From NCBI GenBank assembly GCA_024762925.1, contig JANTGM010000001.1, positions 1 to 64,000 on the forward strand: a stretch of 64,000 nucleotides of DNA, read 5' to 3'. Position 1 is the first letter of the stretch; every line of letters begins with the position of its first letter. Source of the DNA: Kofleriaceae bacterium (GTDB lineage Bacteria > Myxococcota_A > Polyangia > Haliangiales > Haliangiaceae). The notes beneath the pieces were generated by a model. The model ran no database searches and was not told the DNA's origin. It was given only the letters and a program-made list of their open reading frames with translations. A program made the translations under genes and the position numbers. Positions 52,407-60,864 of the stretch are shown piece by piece.

Positions 52407-53432
52407 ATGGGAGTTGCGTCGCTCATACTGCGCGCCAACGCCTCAGAAGAAATCGGGGCAGGGCACGTCATGCGCCTTATCGCTTTGGCGCAGGGAGCAC
52501 GACGCGAGGGTTGTGAAGCACACTTCGTCCTAGGCGGTGACCCAGATTTCTGCGCACCCAAGGTTGTAGATGCAGGCTTCTCCATCACCGCCTGTGGTGA
52601 GCCTGCGGGCAGTGCAAGTGACTCGAAGGCAATGCAACGGATTGCTCACGACAGAGACGCCATCGCGGTTGTTGTTGATGGCTACGACTTTAAGGCGCCG
52701 TATGTTGCTTCGCTGGCAAAGTCGTGGCGCACGGTGGTGATCGATGATCTCGCCAACGGGCATATTCCGGCACACTTGGTGGTCAACCCCAACTATGGGG
52801 CGGAGCACTTGGCCTACTCAGTGCCAACTGGGACACGGGTTCTCGCTGGCAGCAACTTTGCTCTTTTGCGATCCGAATTTGTCGGCTCTCCACGACCCAC
52901 CCGCTCTGTTGCTGAAAAGCCACGTCTCGTACTCACCTTTGGTGGCAGTGACCCTGTGAATGCAACAACTCGCATGGTCCGAGTCCTTGGAACTCTGCAG
53001 GATCCGCCACCCATTCGCATCATTATCGGCGCGGGATTCCGAGAGGCCGGGGAGCTTTCTGCTTGCATTGAAGCAAGTGGCCTGTTGGTTGAGGTTGTGA
53101 GAGACCCGAGCGACATGGCAGCTTGTCTTTCCTGGGGAAATCTCGCAATCAGTGCCGCAGGAGGCACTCTTTGGGAACTTTCCTATCTTCGACTCGCTGT
53201 GGCGACATTCTCGATCGTCGACAACCAAGAGGAAACAGCCCGATCTCTCGCCGAACGTCGCATGGTTTTTGGCGGGCAGCGCCTCGAGGGGCTCAGTGAC
53301 TCGGAACTCGCGGTTGTATTGGAGAAATTTCTGCATGATGCCGATACACGAGATGCCTATGCGGCGCGATATCACACATTGATTGATGGTCTCGGAGCTC
53401 AGCGGGTGGTGGGCGAGATTCTTTCGACATGA
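52407..53432 (+). CDS. pseG: UDP-2,4-diacetamido-2,4,6-trideoxy-beta-L-altropyranose hydrolase (PseG-like)
   Basis: 341 aa of the GT-B-type PseG/SpsG family. RANASEEIGAGHVMRLIALAQ contains the conserved GxGHxxR motif with the catalytic His. Other family matches are VVDGYDFKAPYVASLA, VVIDDLANGHIPAHLVVNPN, LVLTFGGSDPVNATTRMV and AISAAGGTLWELSYLRLA (the nucleotide-binding GGxT-E segment). It removes UDP before condensation by PseI. ATG at 52407 is chosen; the frame opens inside the methylase gene. The downstream FAD gene starts 10 bp later. Confidence 0.88.
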   Translation: MGVASLILRANASEEIGAGHVMRLIALAQGARREGCEAHFVLGGDPDFCAPKVVDAGFSITACGEPAGSASDSKAMQRIAHDRDAIAVVVDGYDFKAPYVASLAKSWRTVVIDDLANGHIPAHLVVNPNYGAEHLAYSVPTGTRVLAGSNFALLRSEFVGSPRPTRSVAEKPRLVLTFGGSDPVNATTRMVRVLGTLQDPPPIRIIIGAGFREAGELSACIEASGLLVEVVRDPSDMAACLSWGNLAISAAGGTLWELSYLRLAVATFSIVDNQEETARSLAERRMVFGGQRLEGLSDSELAVVLEKFLHDADTRDAYAARYHTLIDGLGAQRVVGEILST

Positions 53433-53442
53433 GAGGCAAGAC

Positions 53443-54801
53443 ATGGTGAAGGCTGAGGAGACAATTGTTGTTGGAGGCGGTTTCGCAGGACTTGTGGCTG
53501 CGTACCTACTTGCCGAACAGGGGCGCTCTGTCACGGTTGTTAGCCGTGCTCGGCTCGGTGGCATTGCGGGGGGGATTTCCTGGCGCGCTTTCTCGTTGGA
53601 CCTGGGATGTCACATCTTTGGCAACAGCGACGACCGCACAACGGAAGTGCTGCTCGCTCTGCTCGATAACAACGTCCTGCCTGTACACATGCGATTCGCT
53701 TCGCACTTTGGGGGTCAGCGGCTGGAGGGGTTTGAGATTCCCGACCTCGCTGCTGTTGCCGACTCTGGGCAGATGATTCTTGAGATTGCGAAGGCTGCCT
53801 CGATTCAACACAAGCCAGCGCAGAACCTGGAAGAACTGCTAGTTCAGCGTTTTGGTCCGAGTGCTGCCTCCGCGGCAGCTGGAGCCTTCAGGAAGATCTA
53901 TCGAACCGATCCAAGGAACGTGGCACCACAAGCCATCGCGGCAACGTGCTTCAAACGCATTCGGGTTGTCGAAGATGAGGTCGCTCGCATCCTCAAGCAG
54001 TCTCCGGCGATGGATGCAGTGATTGCTGCCGGCTCCCAAGATGACCCGATGCAGTTTTATCGAGACTGCGAGAGGGCGCCATATCGCGCCTTTTATCCCG
54101 CGAACGATGGCATGGCAGGATTTGTCAAGAGCGCGAGGCGCGTGCTTGATTCGATGGGAGTGCACTTTGTCGTTGGCGACGCGATTGAAGAAGTCCTCCT
54201 TGGTGAGCGCGTCTCTGTCCGGACCTCAAAACAGTTGTACACGGCGGACTCGTGCGTTTGGACGGCCGGCATGGAAGCGCTTGAGAGAACACTTCTGGGA
54301 AGCAGCACGTTACAAGGTACGAGCTACGGAGTGCCAATGGCGCTCTACTACTATGATATCGACCCGGCTCACGCAGGACCGTACTCCTACGCAAACAACT
54401 TTGATTCGGATGATTTGGTCTTCCGCGCTGCACTTCCAAGTAGCTATGGACAAGGCACCAATTGTCCCAAGGGGCGAGCGTATCTTTGCTGCGAAGTTCC
54501 AACCGACTTGGACTCCGAGGTCTTTGCTCACCCTGACGACTTTGCAGACAAGGTCTGGCATGAGGCGCGTGCTCTCGGAGTTGTCACGGGCTCCTACGAA
54601 TACTTCCGAACGCTAACCGCCCCCGTTTCGTACAAAGTTCCCTTGGCGCACTATGACGAGGTCGCGACGCCAATTCGCGAACAACTCGCAGGCGAGGAGC
54701 GGCTGGCGATCACCGACGAGTGGGCATTTACCAAGAACGGCATCATTGGCGATGTAGAGCGCCATATAGGCGCATTGGCTGCAATCAGGAGAGCTGCATG
54801 A
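53443..54801 (+). CDS. FAD-dependent oxidoreductase, protoporphyrinogen-oxidase/UDP-galactopyranose-mutase-like
   Basis: 452 aa. The N-terminal dinucleotide fold is TIVVGGGFAGLVAAYLLAEQG with SVTVVSRARLGGIAGG, the GxGxxG and FAD diphosphate contacts, followed by LDLGCHIFG. The middle resembles flavin amine-oxidase-like sugar enzymes (YPANDGMAGFVKSARRVLDSMG), and the C-terminus has the second FAD contact near WAFTKNGIIGDVERHIG. Its setting in a sugar-nucleotide operon suggests oxidation, reduction or isomerisation of a glycan precursor rather than haem synthesis; this is inference. Its TGA overlaps the next start (ATGA). Confidence 0.8.
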   Translation: MVKAEETIVVGGGFAGLVAAYLLAEQGRSVTVVSRARLGGIAGGISWRAFSLDLGCHIFGNSDDRTTEVLLALLDNNVLPVHMRFASHFGGQRLEGFEIPDLAAVADSGQMILEIAKAASIQHKPAQNLEELLVQRFGPSAASAAAGAFRKIYRTDPRNVAPQAIAATCFKRIRVVEDEVARILKQSPAMDAVIAAGSQDDPMQFYRDCERAPYRAFYPANDGMAGFVKSARRVLDSMGVHFVVGDAIEEVLLGERVSVRTSKQLYTADSCVWTAGMEALERTLLGSSTLQGTSYGVPMALYYYDIDPAHAGPYSYANNFDSDDLVFRAALPSSYGQGTNCPKGRAYLCCEVPTDLDSEVFAHPDDFADKVWHEARALGVVTGSYEYFRTLTAPVSYKVPLAHYDEVATPIREQLAGEERLAITDEWAFTKNGIIGDVERHIGALAAIRRAA

Positions 54802-55700
54802 GCGAGAAAGAATACGACATTGTACGACAGGATGAGTATGGGTTTCGCCGCCTGAGTCCGGTTCCCAGCAATTCCGCAATCGAGGAGTTTTATGACGAGC
54901 AGTATTACGACTTGGTTCAGGAGGGCAAGCGTGGACCCGATATCGGTCGATTAATGAAAGGTGGGGCGCCTGCCGAAGAGCAGCGATCGTGGCAAGAGGC
55001 AACGCTGTACGCCGACGTCTGCGATTCGCTAGCAAGACATGCACCCGGCAAGAGAGTGCTAGAAGTTGGATGCGGAACCGGCGACCTTCTATTGCACCTA
55101 CGCGACTTAGACCATGAGGTTAGCGGCGTTGAAATCGCCAAAGCGGCCGCAGAGTTTGCCAGTGCACGAGACCTATCCGTGCACCACGGCTCCTTTGAGG
55201 ACTACGCACAACAAGACGGCATGCAAGAGAGTCTGGATGCCGTCCTACTCATGAATGTGCTTGAGCAGACCCGCGATCCAATTGACGTCATTCGCAGCTG
55301 CGAGCGTGTTCTCGCCCCAGGTGGTGCTCTCATCATTCGGTCGGGAAACGAGTTCAACGCCTTGCAACAGGCGGCCTGTGAGTCGCTTCAGAAACGCCAG
55401 TGGTGGGTCTCAACTCCGGACCAGATCAATTACTTTAGCTTTGACTCTCTTTCAAGTCTTCTAGAAGGCGAGGGGTTTGAAGTGGCTGATTCCCGTTCCG
55501 ACTTCCCAATGGAAATGTTCTTACTCATGGGATACGACTACATCGATACTCCTGACGTCGGTAAAGAGTGTCACGAGCGCCGGGTGAAGTTTGAGATGTC
55601 TCTCTCGCCCGAGACTAGGCGGCATATCTACCGCTCCTTCGCCGCTGCCGGAATTGGGCGTTGCGTCTTTCTCGTGGCTACGAAAAAGGCCCGGTTGTGA
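54798..55700 (+). CDS. SAM-dependent methyltransferase (class I)
   Basis: 300 aa. An N-terminal segment with YDEQYYDLVQEGKRG matches glycan-associated methyltransferases (the Y-Yxx motif before the SAM domain). The Rossmann SAM-binding motif is RVLEVGCGTGDLLLHL, then the acidic VSGVEIAKAAAEFA, and DAVLLMNVLEQTRDPIDVIRS, VLAPGGALIIR. The C-terminal part with WWVSTPDQINYFSFDSLSSLLEGEG fits sugar or polyketide O-methyltransferases. Coupled by overlaps to the FAD gene (ATGA) and to the WbqC-like gene (GTGA). Confidence 0.88.
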   Translation: MSEKEYDIVRQDEYGFRRLSPVPSNSAIEEFYDEQYYDLVQEGKRGPDIGRLMKGGAPAEEQRSWQEATLYADVCDSLARHAPGKRVLEVGCGTGDLLLHLRDLDHEVSGVEIAKAAAEFASARDLSVHHGSFEDYAQQDGMQESLDAVLLMNVLEQTRDPIDVIRSCERVLAPGGALIIRSGNEFNALQQAACESLQKRQWWVSTPDQINYFSFDSLSSLLEGEGFEVADSRSDFPMEMFLLMGYDYIDTPDVGKECHERRVKFEMSLSPETRRHIYRSFAAAGIGRCVFLVATKKARL

Positions 55701-56446
55701 ACGTTGCGATCATGCAGCCAACCTATTTGCCTTGGTGTGGCTACTTCGACTTAATCGACCAGGTCGACTTCTTTGTCTTTCTCGACGACGTAGCGTTCCA
55801 GCGACGATCTTGGCAACAGCGCAATCGCATCGTGCGTGCTGAGGGCCTCTCATGGCTTACATTGCCAGTGAAGTCGAAGGGCTTGCGTGGGCAGCGCATA
55901 TGCGACGTTGAACTCAGTGATGTAGGTGCTTTGGCAAAGCATGCACGAACATTGGCCACTGTCTACGCCGATAGCTCCTACCTTGAAGCACTGCTCTGGG
56001 AATACGAGTTGGTAGCCGAGTCGGTCGGAACTTCTCTTAGTATGCTCAATATAGGGCTCATCGAGGCTATGTGCAAAGCTCTCGACATTCGCACGCCCTG
56101 GGCTCTGGCCTCAGAACTCGGTGTCGGTGCTCATCGTGGAGAACACCTTGCGAGAATCTGCCAAGCGCTAGGCGCCTCTGAGTATCTGACACCTCCAGGC
56201 TCGGTGGACTATCTACTTGAGGACATCGCGAGCTTTGATCGCCGCGGTATCGAAGTACGAGTTCAGCAATACGAGCACCCAACGTATCCGCAGGGCAGAA
56301 CATCGTTCTGCTCACACGCGTCGGCGTTTGACTTGCTTGCCCGAAGTGGTCCCAATTCGGGATCCATTCTTCGGCGAGGCAGACGTGAGAGCCTTCCTCT
56401 CACCAAGGCATACGCTACAAACGAACAACTGAAAGCAACAGCATGA
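55697..56446 (+). CDS. WbqC-like family protein
   Basis: 249 aa from a GTG start that overlaps the methyltransferase stop (GTGA). The sequence begins NVAIMQPTYLPWCGYFDLID and continues VDFFVFLDDVAFQRRSWQQRNRI and LSWLTLPVKSKGLRGQRICDVEL, all typical of WbqC proteins, found in O-antigen and surface polysaccharide clusters and thought to act in sugar modification; biochemical role poorly defined. Late motifs: YLTPPGSVDYLLEDIASFDRRGIEV and FCSHASAFDLLARSGP. Overlaps pseI by 4 bp. Confidence 0.92.
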   Translation: MNVAIMQPTYLPWCGYFDLIDQVDFFVFLDDVAFQRRSWQQRNRIVRAEGLSWLTLPVKSKGLRGQRICDVELSDVGALAKHARTLATVYADSSYLEALLWEYELVAESVGTSLSMLNIGLIEAMCKALDIRTPWALASELGVGAHRGEHLARICQALGASEYLTPPGSVDYLLEDIASFDRRGIEVRVQQYEHPTYPQGRTSFCSHASAFDLLARSGPNSGSILRRGRRESLPLTKAYATNEQLKATA

Positions 56447-57498
56447 AGAACATCGATGTCACAATTGGGAACCGCGCAGTAGGGCCGGGGCATGAGCCCT
56501 TCGTTATTGCCGAGATGTCTGCGAATCATCTTGGCAGCCTCGAACGTGCAATGCAGATCGTGGAAGCAGCTGCCAAGGCAGGAGCCCACGCACTCAAACT
56601 GCAAACGTATACCGCCGACACGATAACCATTGAATCGGACCGGGAAGAGTTTCAGATTCAGGGGGGACTCTGGGACGGAGAAAGCCTGCATGGGCTCTAC
56701 CAAAAGGCTTTCACCCCGTGGGAGTGGCACGCGCCGATTTTTGCGCGAGCAGCGGAACTGGGAATGCTGGCTTTTAGCTCACCTTTTGATCTGAGCGCTG
56801 TGGAGTACCTAGAAGCGCTTGATGTACCTGCCTACAAGATTGCCTCTTTTGAGCTTGTTGATCATGGACTCATTGCAGCCTGCGCGCAGACCGGCAAGCC
56901 CTTGATTATGTCGACCGGGCTAGCATCACCAGAGGAAATCAAAGAGGCCGTTGCCGTAGCTCAAGCCCATGGCGAAGGCGGGGTTGTAGTCTTGCACTGC
57001 CTCAGCGGCTATCCGACTCCTCCATCAGAATTTAACCTACGACGATTGGAGGCGCTGCGAGAACTCACCGGCGTTGCGGTTGGCATCTCAGACCATTCGC
57101 TGGGCGCAACGATTCCAATTGCCGCGACAGCACTCGGCGCATGCGTGATTGAAAAGCACCTAACTCTGCGGCGTGCGGATGGAGGGCCAGATGGCGCTTT
57201 CAGCCTGGAACCCAAGGAGTTGGCAGAGTTGGTCGCTGGGGCCCGGACGATATGGCAGGCTATGGGCACAGGCGAGGCGAGCCGCGCAAAGAGCGAATCG
57301 GCAAGCAAACGATATCGCCGGTCGCTTTACGTTGTACGCGACATTGCTGTAGGAGAGCCACTAACAGCGGAGAATGTGCGCTCCATACGCCCAAGCCTTG
57401 GCCTCGCGCCCAAATACCTACCAGACGTCTTGGGAAAGCGAGCAAGCCGTGCACTGGAGAAGGGTACACCTCTAGCGTGGGAGCTCGTCGCTGCATGA
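56443..57498 (+). CDS. pseI: Pseudaminic acid synthase (PseI/NeuB family)
   Basis: 351 aa. The TIM barrel carries PFVIAEMSANHLGSLERAMQ, LKLQTYTADTIT, FSSPFDLSAVEYLEALDVPA, YKIASFE and VVLHCLSGYPTPPSEFNL, with GVAVGISDHSLG and VIEKHLTLRRADGGPDGAFS. A C-terminal SAF (antifreeze-like) domain is at about 290-351 (RSLYVVRDIAVGEPLTAENV). It condenses a 2,4-diacetamido-6-deoxy sugar with phosphoenolpyruvate to give a nine-carbon nonulosonic acid. NANHLG-type residues favour the PseI group over NeuB, but legionaminic acid synthase cannot be fully excluded. ATGA overlaps on both sides. Confidence 0.9.
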   Translation: MKNIDVTIGNRAVGPGHEPFVIAEMSANHLGSLERAMQIVEAAAKAGAHALKLQTYTADTITIESDREEFQIQGGLWDGESLHGLYQKAFTPWEWHAPIFARAAELGMLAFSSPFDLSAVEYLEALDVPAYKIASFELVDHGLIAACAQTGKPLIMSTGLASPEEIKEAVAVAQAHGEGGVVVLHCLSGYPTPPSEFNLRRLEALRELTGVAVGISDHSLGATIPIAATALGACVIEKHLTLRRADGGPDGAFSLEPKELAELVAGARTIWQAMGTGEASRAKSESASKRYRRSLYVVRDIAVGEPLTAENVRSIRPSLGLAPKYLPDVLGKRASRALEKGTPLAWELVAA

Positions 57499-58253
57499 AC
57501 GTCGCAGTCATCATTCAGGCTCGCATGGGCTCTTCTCGTCTGCCTGGTAAAGTTCTTAGGCGTGCTTGCGGAAAGAGCCTGCTAGCCCACCTGGTAGAAC
57601 GCTTGCGCAGTGAACCCGTCGGCGAGATCGTGGTGGCAACCACTGTGGCGCCAGCTGACGAGGCAATCGTTCAAGAGTGCGCGCGCCTGAATGTCAGAGT
57701 TGTGCGCGGGAGTGAAGAAGATGTGCTCTCTCGATATTTGCTCGCGGCCTCCGAAGTGAATGCCGAGCGAATCTTCCGAATCACCGCTGATTGCCCGCTT
57801 CTTGAACCGATGCTCTTACCCGCCATGCTCGACGAGTTGGAAAGCGGCAAACTCGATTATCTGACAAACTCACCAGAGGAAGGGCTGCCATTAGGACAGA
57901 GCGTGGAGGTCTTTTCCCGTGAGGCCCTTGAGCTCGCAGGTCGAATGGCAACCGAGCGCTATCAGCGCGAGCACGTGACCCCCTACCTCTACGAAGAGGC
58001 GACGCGTTGTCGATCGGCACAAATCGGCTGGCCTGCCGCAATGAAGCGAAGTTGGCCGGATGACCTGGCACATCACCGGTGGACCGTCGATACGCCTGAG
58101 GACTTGGTTCTCGTCACACGAATCATCGAGGCGCTCTATCGCCCAGATAGGGTCTTTGGCATTCAGGAGGTGCTCGATCTACTCGCGACACACCCCGATT
58201 GGTCGTCCATCAATGCGGACATTCGCCAAAAGACCTTTCTCGAAGTTGGCTAG
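57495..58253 (+). CDS. Nonulosonic acid cytidylyltransferase (SpsF/PseF-like)
   Basis: 252 aa. It starts MNVAVIIQARMGSSRLPGKV, the CTP-binding loop of the SpsF/acylneuraminate-cytidylyltransferase family, with LLAHLVERLR, VVRGSEEDVLSRYLLAA, FRITADCPLLEPML (metal-binding Asp) and HHRWTVDTPEDLVLVTRII. It should activate the sugar as a CMP derivative for the Maf-like transferase. Last gene of the operon; the stop lies 2 bp from the convergent stop of the LPMO-like gene. pseB, pseC and pseH homologues are not seen in the window. Confidence 0.88.
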   Translation: MNVAVIIQARMGSSRLPGKVLRRACGKSLLAHLVERLRSEPVGEIVVATTVAPADEAIVQECARLNVRVVRGSEEDVLSRYLLAASEVNAERIFRITADCPLLEPMLLPAMLDELESGKLDYLTNSPEEGLPLGQSVEVFSREALELAGRMATERYQREHVTPYLYEEATRCRSAQIGWPAAMKRSWPDDLAHHRWTVDTPEDLVLVTRIIEALYRPDRVFGIQEVLDLLATHPDWSSINADIRQKTFLEVG

Positions 58254-58255
58254 GT

Positions 58256-58996
58256 CTAGGCTTCGCGACGTCGGCGAAGCGCAAGCAAGGCTCCAAGGAG
58301 CGCCAAGAGCCCAAAAGGCGAGCTGCCACTACCAGTTTGGCAACCGCTACCGCTTGGTGCAGGATCTGTCCCTGGATCCTCGTCACCTGCGTCGGGCGAA
58401 CCAGGGTTGGCTCCCGCATCTGCAACGCCTGCACCCGCATCCGGAGCATCGGGGTCGGCGCCAGAGAGCGTGATGTCAGCGCAGGTGTAATAGGTTGAGC
58501 GGTTCACAGGATCGGCGACAGGGTCAGCTGTGTTGCCATCCATCATTTGAATGAGTTGAAGCGTGCAGGTATCGCAGTTGACGTTGGGAAGCGGAACATC
58601 AATTTCCCAGATGGAACCACCACCCGTGTTGCCAATGTTTCCAGCAGGGTCCTCAATGTCTACGAGGATGTTGGAGTTGAAGTCCTCAAGGTCGGCTCCA
58701 TCGTAGTCAATTGCCACTCGGTAACGTCCAGCATGGGCGATGTACTCATCGAAGCGCACTGTGACGGTTCCACCAGCAGTCAAGGTTGTCACTCTCGCTG
58801 CGTTGCGATCCGGGTCACTGCGATCTCCCTCCACATTGCAAAGGCGGTTACTCTCCCCAACGCCACACGGGCAAGCCTTGTTGTCATTATCCATTCCTCG
58901 CGGATATCGAGGCATGGGTGAGAGCATCTCGATGTGAGCCAAGGCCGTTGAGCTCAGCATGCCCAAGAAGAGAACCGTAAGAATTGCAGTGCGCAT
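58256..58996 (-). CDS. LPMO-like secreted protein with MYXO-CTERM tail
   Basis: 246 aa. Signal MRTAILTVLFLGMLSSTALA is predicted to be cut just before His21 (HIEMLSPMPRYPRGM), placing a His at the mature N-terminus as in the copper histidine brace of lytic polysaccharide monooxygenases. Paired Cys (ACPCGVGESNRLC; NCDTCTLQL), WEIDVPLPNVNC and STYYTCADITLSG fit this fold, including a late Tyr/Cys region typical of LPMO-like proteins. I recall an NCBI family 'SCE4755 family polysaccharide monooxygenase-like' with this look. The tail has an Asp-Ala-Gly/Pro linker, GCQTGSG, a hydrophobic helix and LRRRREA, a MYXO-CTERM anchor. Enzyme activity is inferred only. Confidence 0.75.
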   Translation of the reverse strand: MRTAILTVLFLGMLSSTALAHIEMLSPMPRYPRGMDNDNKACPCGVGESNRLCNVEGDRSDPDRNAARVTTLTAGGTVTVRFDEYIAHAGRYRVAIDYDGADLEDFNSNILVDIEDPAGNIGNTGGGSIWEIDVPLPNVNCDTCTLQLIQMMDGNTADPVADPVNRSTYYTCADITLSGADPDAPDAGAGVADAGANPGSPDAGDEDPGTDPAPSGSGCQTGSGSSPFGLLALLGALLALRRRREA

Positions 58997-59085
58997 GTAC
59001 CATTGAGAGTACGCCGAAGGGCTTGTGGCTGTCTATCCGCTTCTCCTTGAGGTTTTGGGCCGCTTTGCGGTAGACCGGGGCGGCG

Positions 59086-60168
59086 ATGAAGAGGATCGGC
59101 GCAGATGCCCTTAAATTGGGCGGTTACGATGAGATCATCGATGTACGAGCTCCTTTGGAGTTTGCCGAGGACCACGTGCCTGGGGCGATTAACTTGCCCG
59201 TCCTAAGTGACGAGGAGCGCGTACTCGTTGGCACCATCTACAAGCAAGAGTCGGTTTTTGAGGCTCGGAAGGTCGGGGCTTCGTTTGTGAGCGCAAACCT
59301 CTCTCGGTACTTGGCCGGTGAGCTTCGAGACCGGCCTGGTGGCTACAAACCGCTCATCTACTGTTGGCGTGGCGGTCAGCGCTCCCGGTCCATGGCTACC
59401 GTCTTCACCGAAGTGGGGTGGCCCGTGACACTACTTGAGGGTGGTTACAAGGCCTTTCGTGGTCGGGTGCTTTCCGACCTCAGTGTACTACCTAGGCGTT
59501 TTACCTATCGCGTGTTAGCGGGGCTAACGGGCACCGGCAAGACCAAGATCCTAAAGGACCTCGAGGCTCGTGGTGAGCAGGTGCTCGATCTAGAAGGACT
59601 TGCCAACCACCAAGGCTCCTTGCTTGGCGAACCCGAGGGTGGCCAGAACATGACCCAGAAGCGCTTCGAGTCGCGCCTGTGGCATGTACTATCGGGATTT
59701 GATCCCGCAAAGCCGGTCTGGACTGAGGCCGAGAGTTCGAAGATCGGACAGGTGTTTTGTCCCAAAGCGCTGCTTCACATGTTGCGCGCCAGTGTGCGCA
59801 TTGAAGTTGAAGTGCCAATGCAGGATCGGGTGGCGTATTTGCACGCCAACTACGCAGGGTGGGAGCAGCGTAGCGAGATCTTGATGGGCAAGCTCAAGTG
59901 GCTCAACCGCCGCCATGGGCAGGCGGAGATTGATGTTTGGGGCCAGCTTGCTCACTCAGGGCAATGGCAGCAGCTTGTGCAGCGCCTCCTTGAGGTGCAT
60001 TACGACCCCGCCTATCGCGCCGCGTTGCAGAAGAATGCCCTCGGCCCTGTGCGAACGATTCAAACCGATGCACTGCTTGAAGACGGTTGCTCTCGTGCCG
60101 CGGACACATTGCTCACCATGGATTTCGGGCTCTTGGCGCCGATTCTAGAGGAGCGATCGAAGTTGTGA
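59086..60168 (+). CDS. selU: tRNA 2-selenouridine synthase (SelU/MnmH/YbbB)
   Basis: 360 aa. The N-terminal rhodanese domain (about 8-130) has YDEIIDVRAPLEFAEDHVPGAI and the catalytic loop YCWRGGQRS (Cys93). The C-terminal P-loop domain has VLAGLTGTGKTKILKDLE (about 143-160), followed by LDLEGLANHQGSLLGEPEGG and WTEAESSKIGQV, strongly conserved in MnmH. The enzyme geranylates and then exchanges sulfur for selenium at the wobble 2-thiouridine of Lys, Glu and Gln tRNAs, using selenophosphate from SelD. Its presence means the host makes selenophosphate, supporting the selenoprotein call at 6.2-6.5 kb. Stop precedes the HMA lipoprotein by about 58 bp. Confidence 0.95.
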   Translation: MKRIGADALKLGGYDEIIDVRAPLEFAEDHVPGAINLPVLSDEERVLVGTIYKQESVFEARKVGASFVSANLSRYLAGELRDRPGGYKPLIYCWRGGQRSRSMATVFTEVGWPVTLLEGGYKAFRGRVLSDLSVLPRRFTYRVLAGLTGTGKTKILKDLEARGEQVLDLEGLANHQGSLLGEPEGGQNMTQKRFESRLWHVLSGFDPAKPVWTEAESSKIGQVFCPKALLHMLRASVRIEVEVPMQDRVAYLHANYAGWEQRSEILMGKLKWLNRRHGQAEIDVWGQLAHSGQWQQLVQRLLEVHYDPAYRAALQKNALGPVRTIQTDALLEDGCSRAADTLLTMDFGLLAPILEERSKL

Positions 60169-60226
60169 GCCATCAGCCGCACATCTGTGCGTGAACTTTG
60201 GGCCCCAGCTGTGGTACGCGTGTGCC

Positions 60227-60757
60227 ATGAAGCGACTCAGCCTCCTCATTCCTCTATGCGCCACCATCTTGCTCGCCCAAGCTTGCGAAAAAGACAAGAG
60301 CGAAGACTCAATGCCAGCAGAGGCGTCAGCCAAAGAGATTGCAAGCCCAACGTTGGTCGCGGCAAGCAAGCCCGCTGCTGATTCCGATGAGGCAAGCTGC
60401 GCTGGTGCCGACTCTGCGGGTGGCGAGCATAGTGGTGCGGACTGCATGAAAAAGTCTGCCGAGATGGCCGCTGAGGGCGATGGCATGGGATGTAGTCAGT
60501 GGGATGACGCAGCGGACAAGGTTGCCAAGCGAGACGTGCCCGCCGACTCTGATTGGAATGTACTCTCGGTCACTGGCATGAGCTGTGGTGGATGCGAGCG
60601 ACGAATCATTGCCAATGTTGGCGAACTCGATGGTGTCGTTAGTGTGGAAGCTGATGCCGAACTAGGAAAAGTTCGGGTTGCGATTGCGAAAGGCAATACA
60701 ACTGCAGGTGATGCCGCCAAGGCAAAAATCCTCGAGCTCGGCTATCAGATTCAGTAG
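60227..60757 (+). CDS. Lipoprotein with heavy-metal-associated (HMA) domain
   Basis: 176 aa. The signal MKRLSLLIPLCATILLAQAC gives a lipobox Cys20. A low-complexity Ala/Ser/Asp region with extra cysteines follows (about 21-105). The C-terminal HMA domain (about 110-176) contains the metal-binding motif GMSCGGCERR and the fold's VSVEADAELGKVRVAI and KILELGYQI. HMA domains bind Cu(I), Zn(II), Hg(II) or similar with two Cys. It is probably a periplasmic metal-binding or chaperone protein. ATG at 60227 chosen over 60191. Confidence 0.85.
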   Translation: MKRLSLLIPLCATILLAQACEKDKSEDSMPAEASAKEIASPTLVAASKPAADSDEASCAGADSAGGEHSGADCMKKSAEMAAEGDGMGCSQWDDAADKVAKRDVPADSDWNVLSVTGMSCGGCERRIIANVGELDGVVSVEADAELGKVRVAIAKGNTTAGDAAKAKILELGYQIQ

Positions 60758-60840
60758 CTTCGCCGATGCCAGGCGGTGGGCGCACATTCGCGCCCTCGTA
60801 CTGGCTTTCATGGACCGAAAGAAGCAGGGAGCCTGCCTGC

Positions 60841-60864
60841 CTATCTAGCGTCCGCTAGAGATAG
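60841..60864. terminator. Hairpin between convergent HMA lipoprotein and sulfatase-like genes
   Basis: CTAGCG/CGCTAG with flanking CTAT/ATAG forms a compact stem that contains the stop codon of the sulfatase-like gene. No U-run follows on either side, so a termination role is uncertain; it may stabilise the 3' ends of the converging transcripts. Confidence 0.3.
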
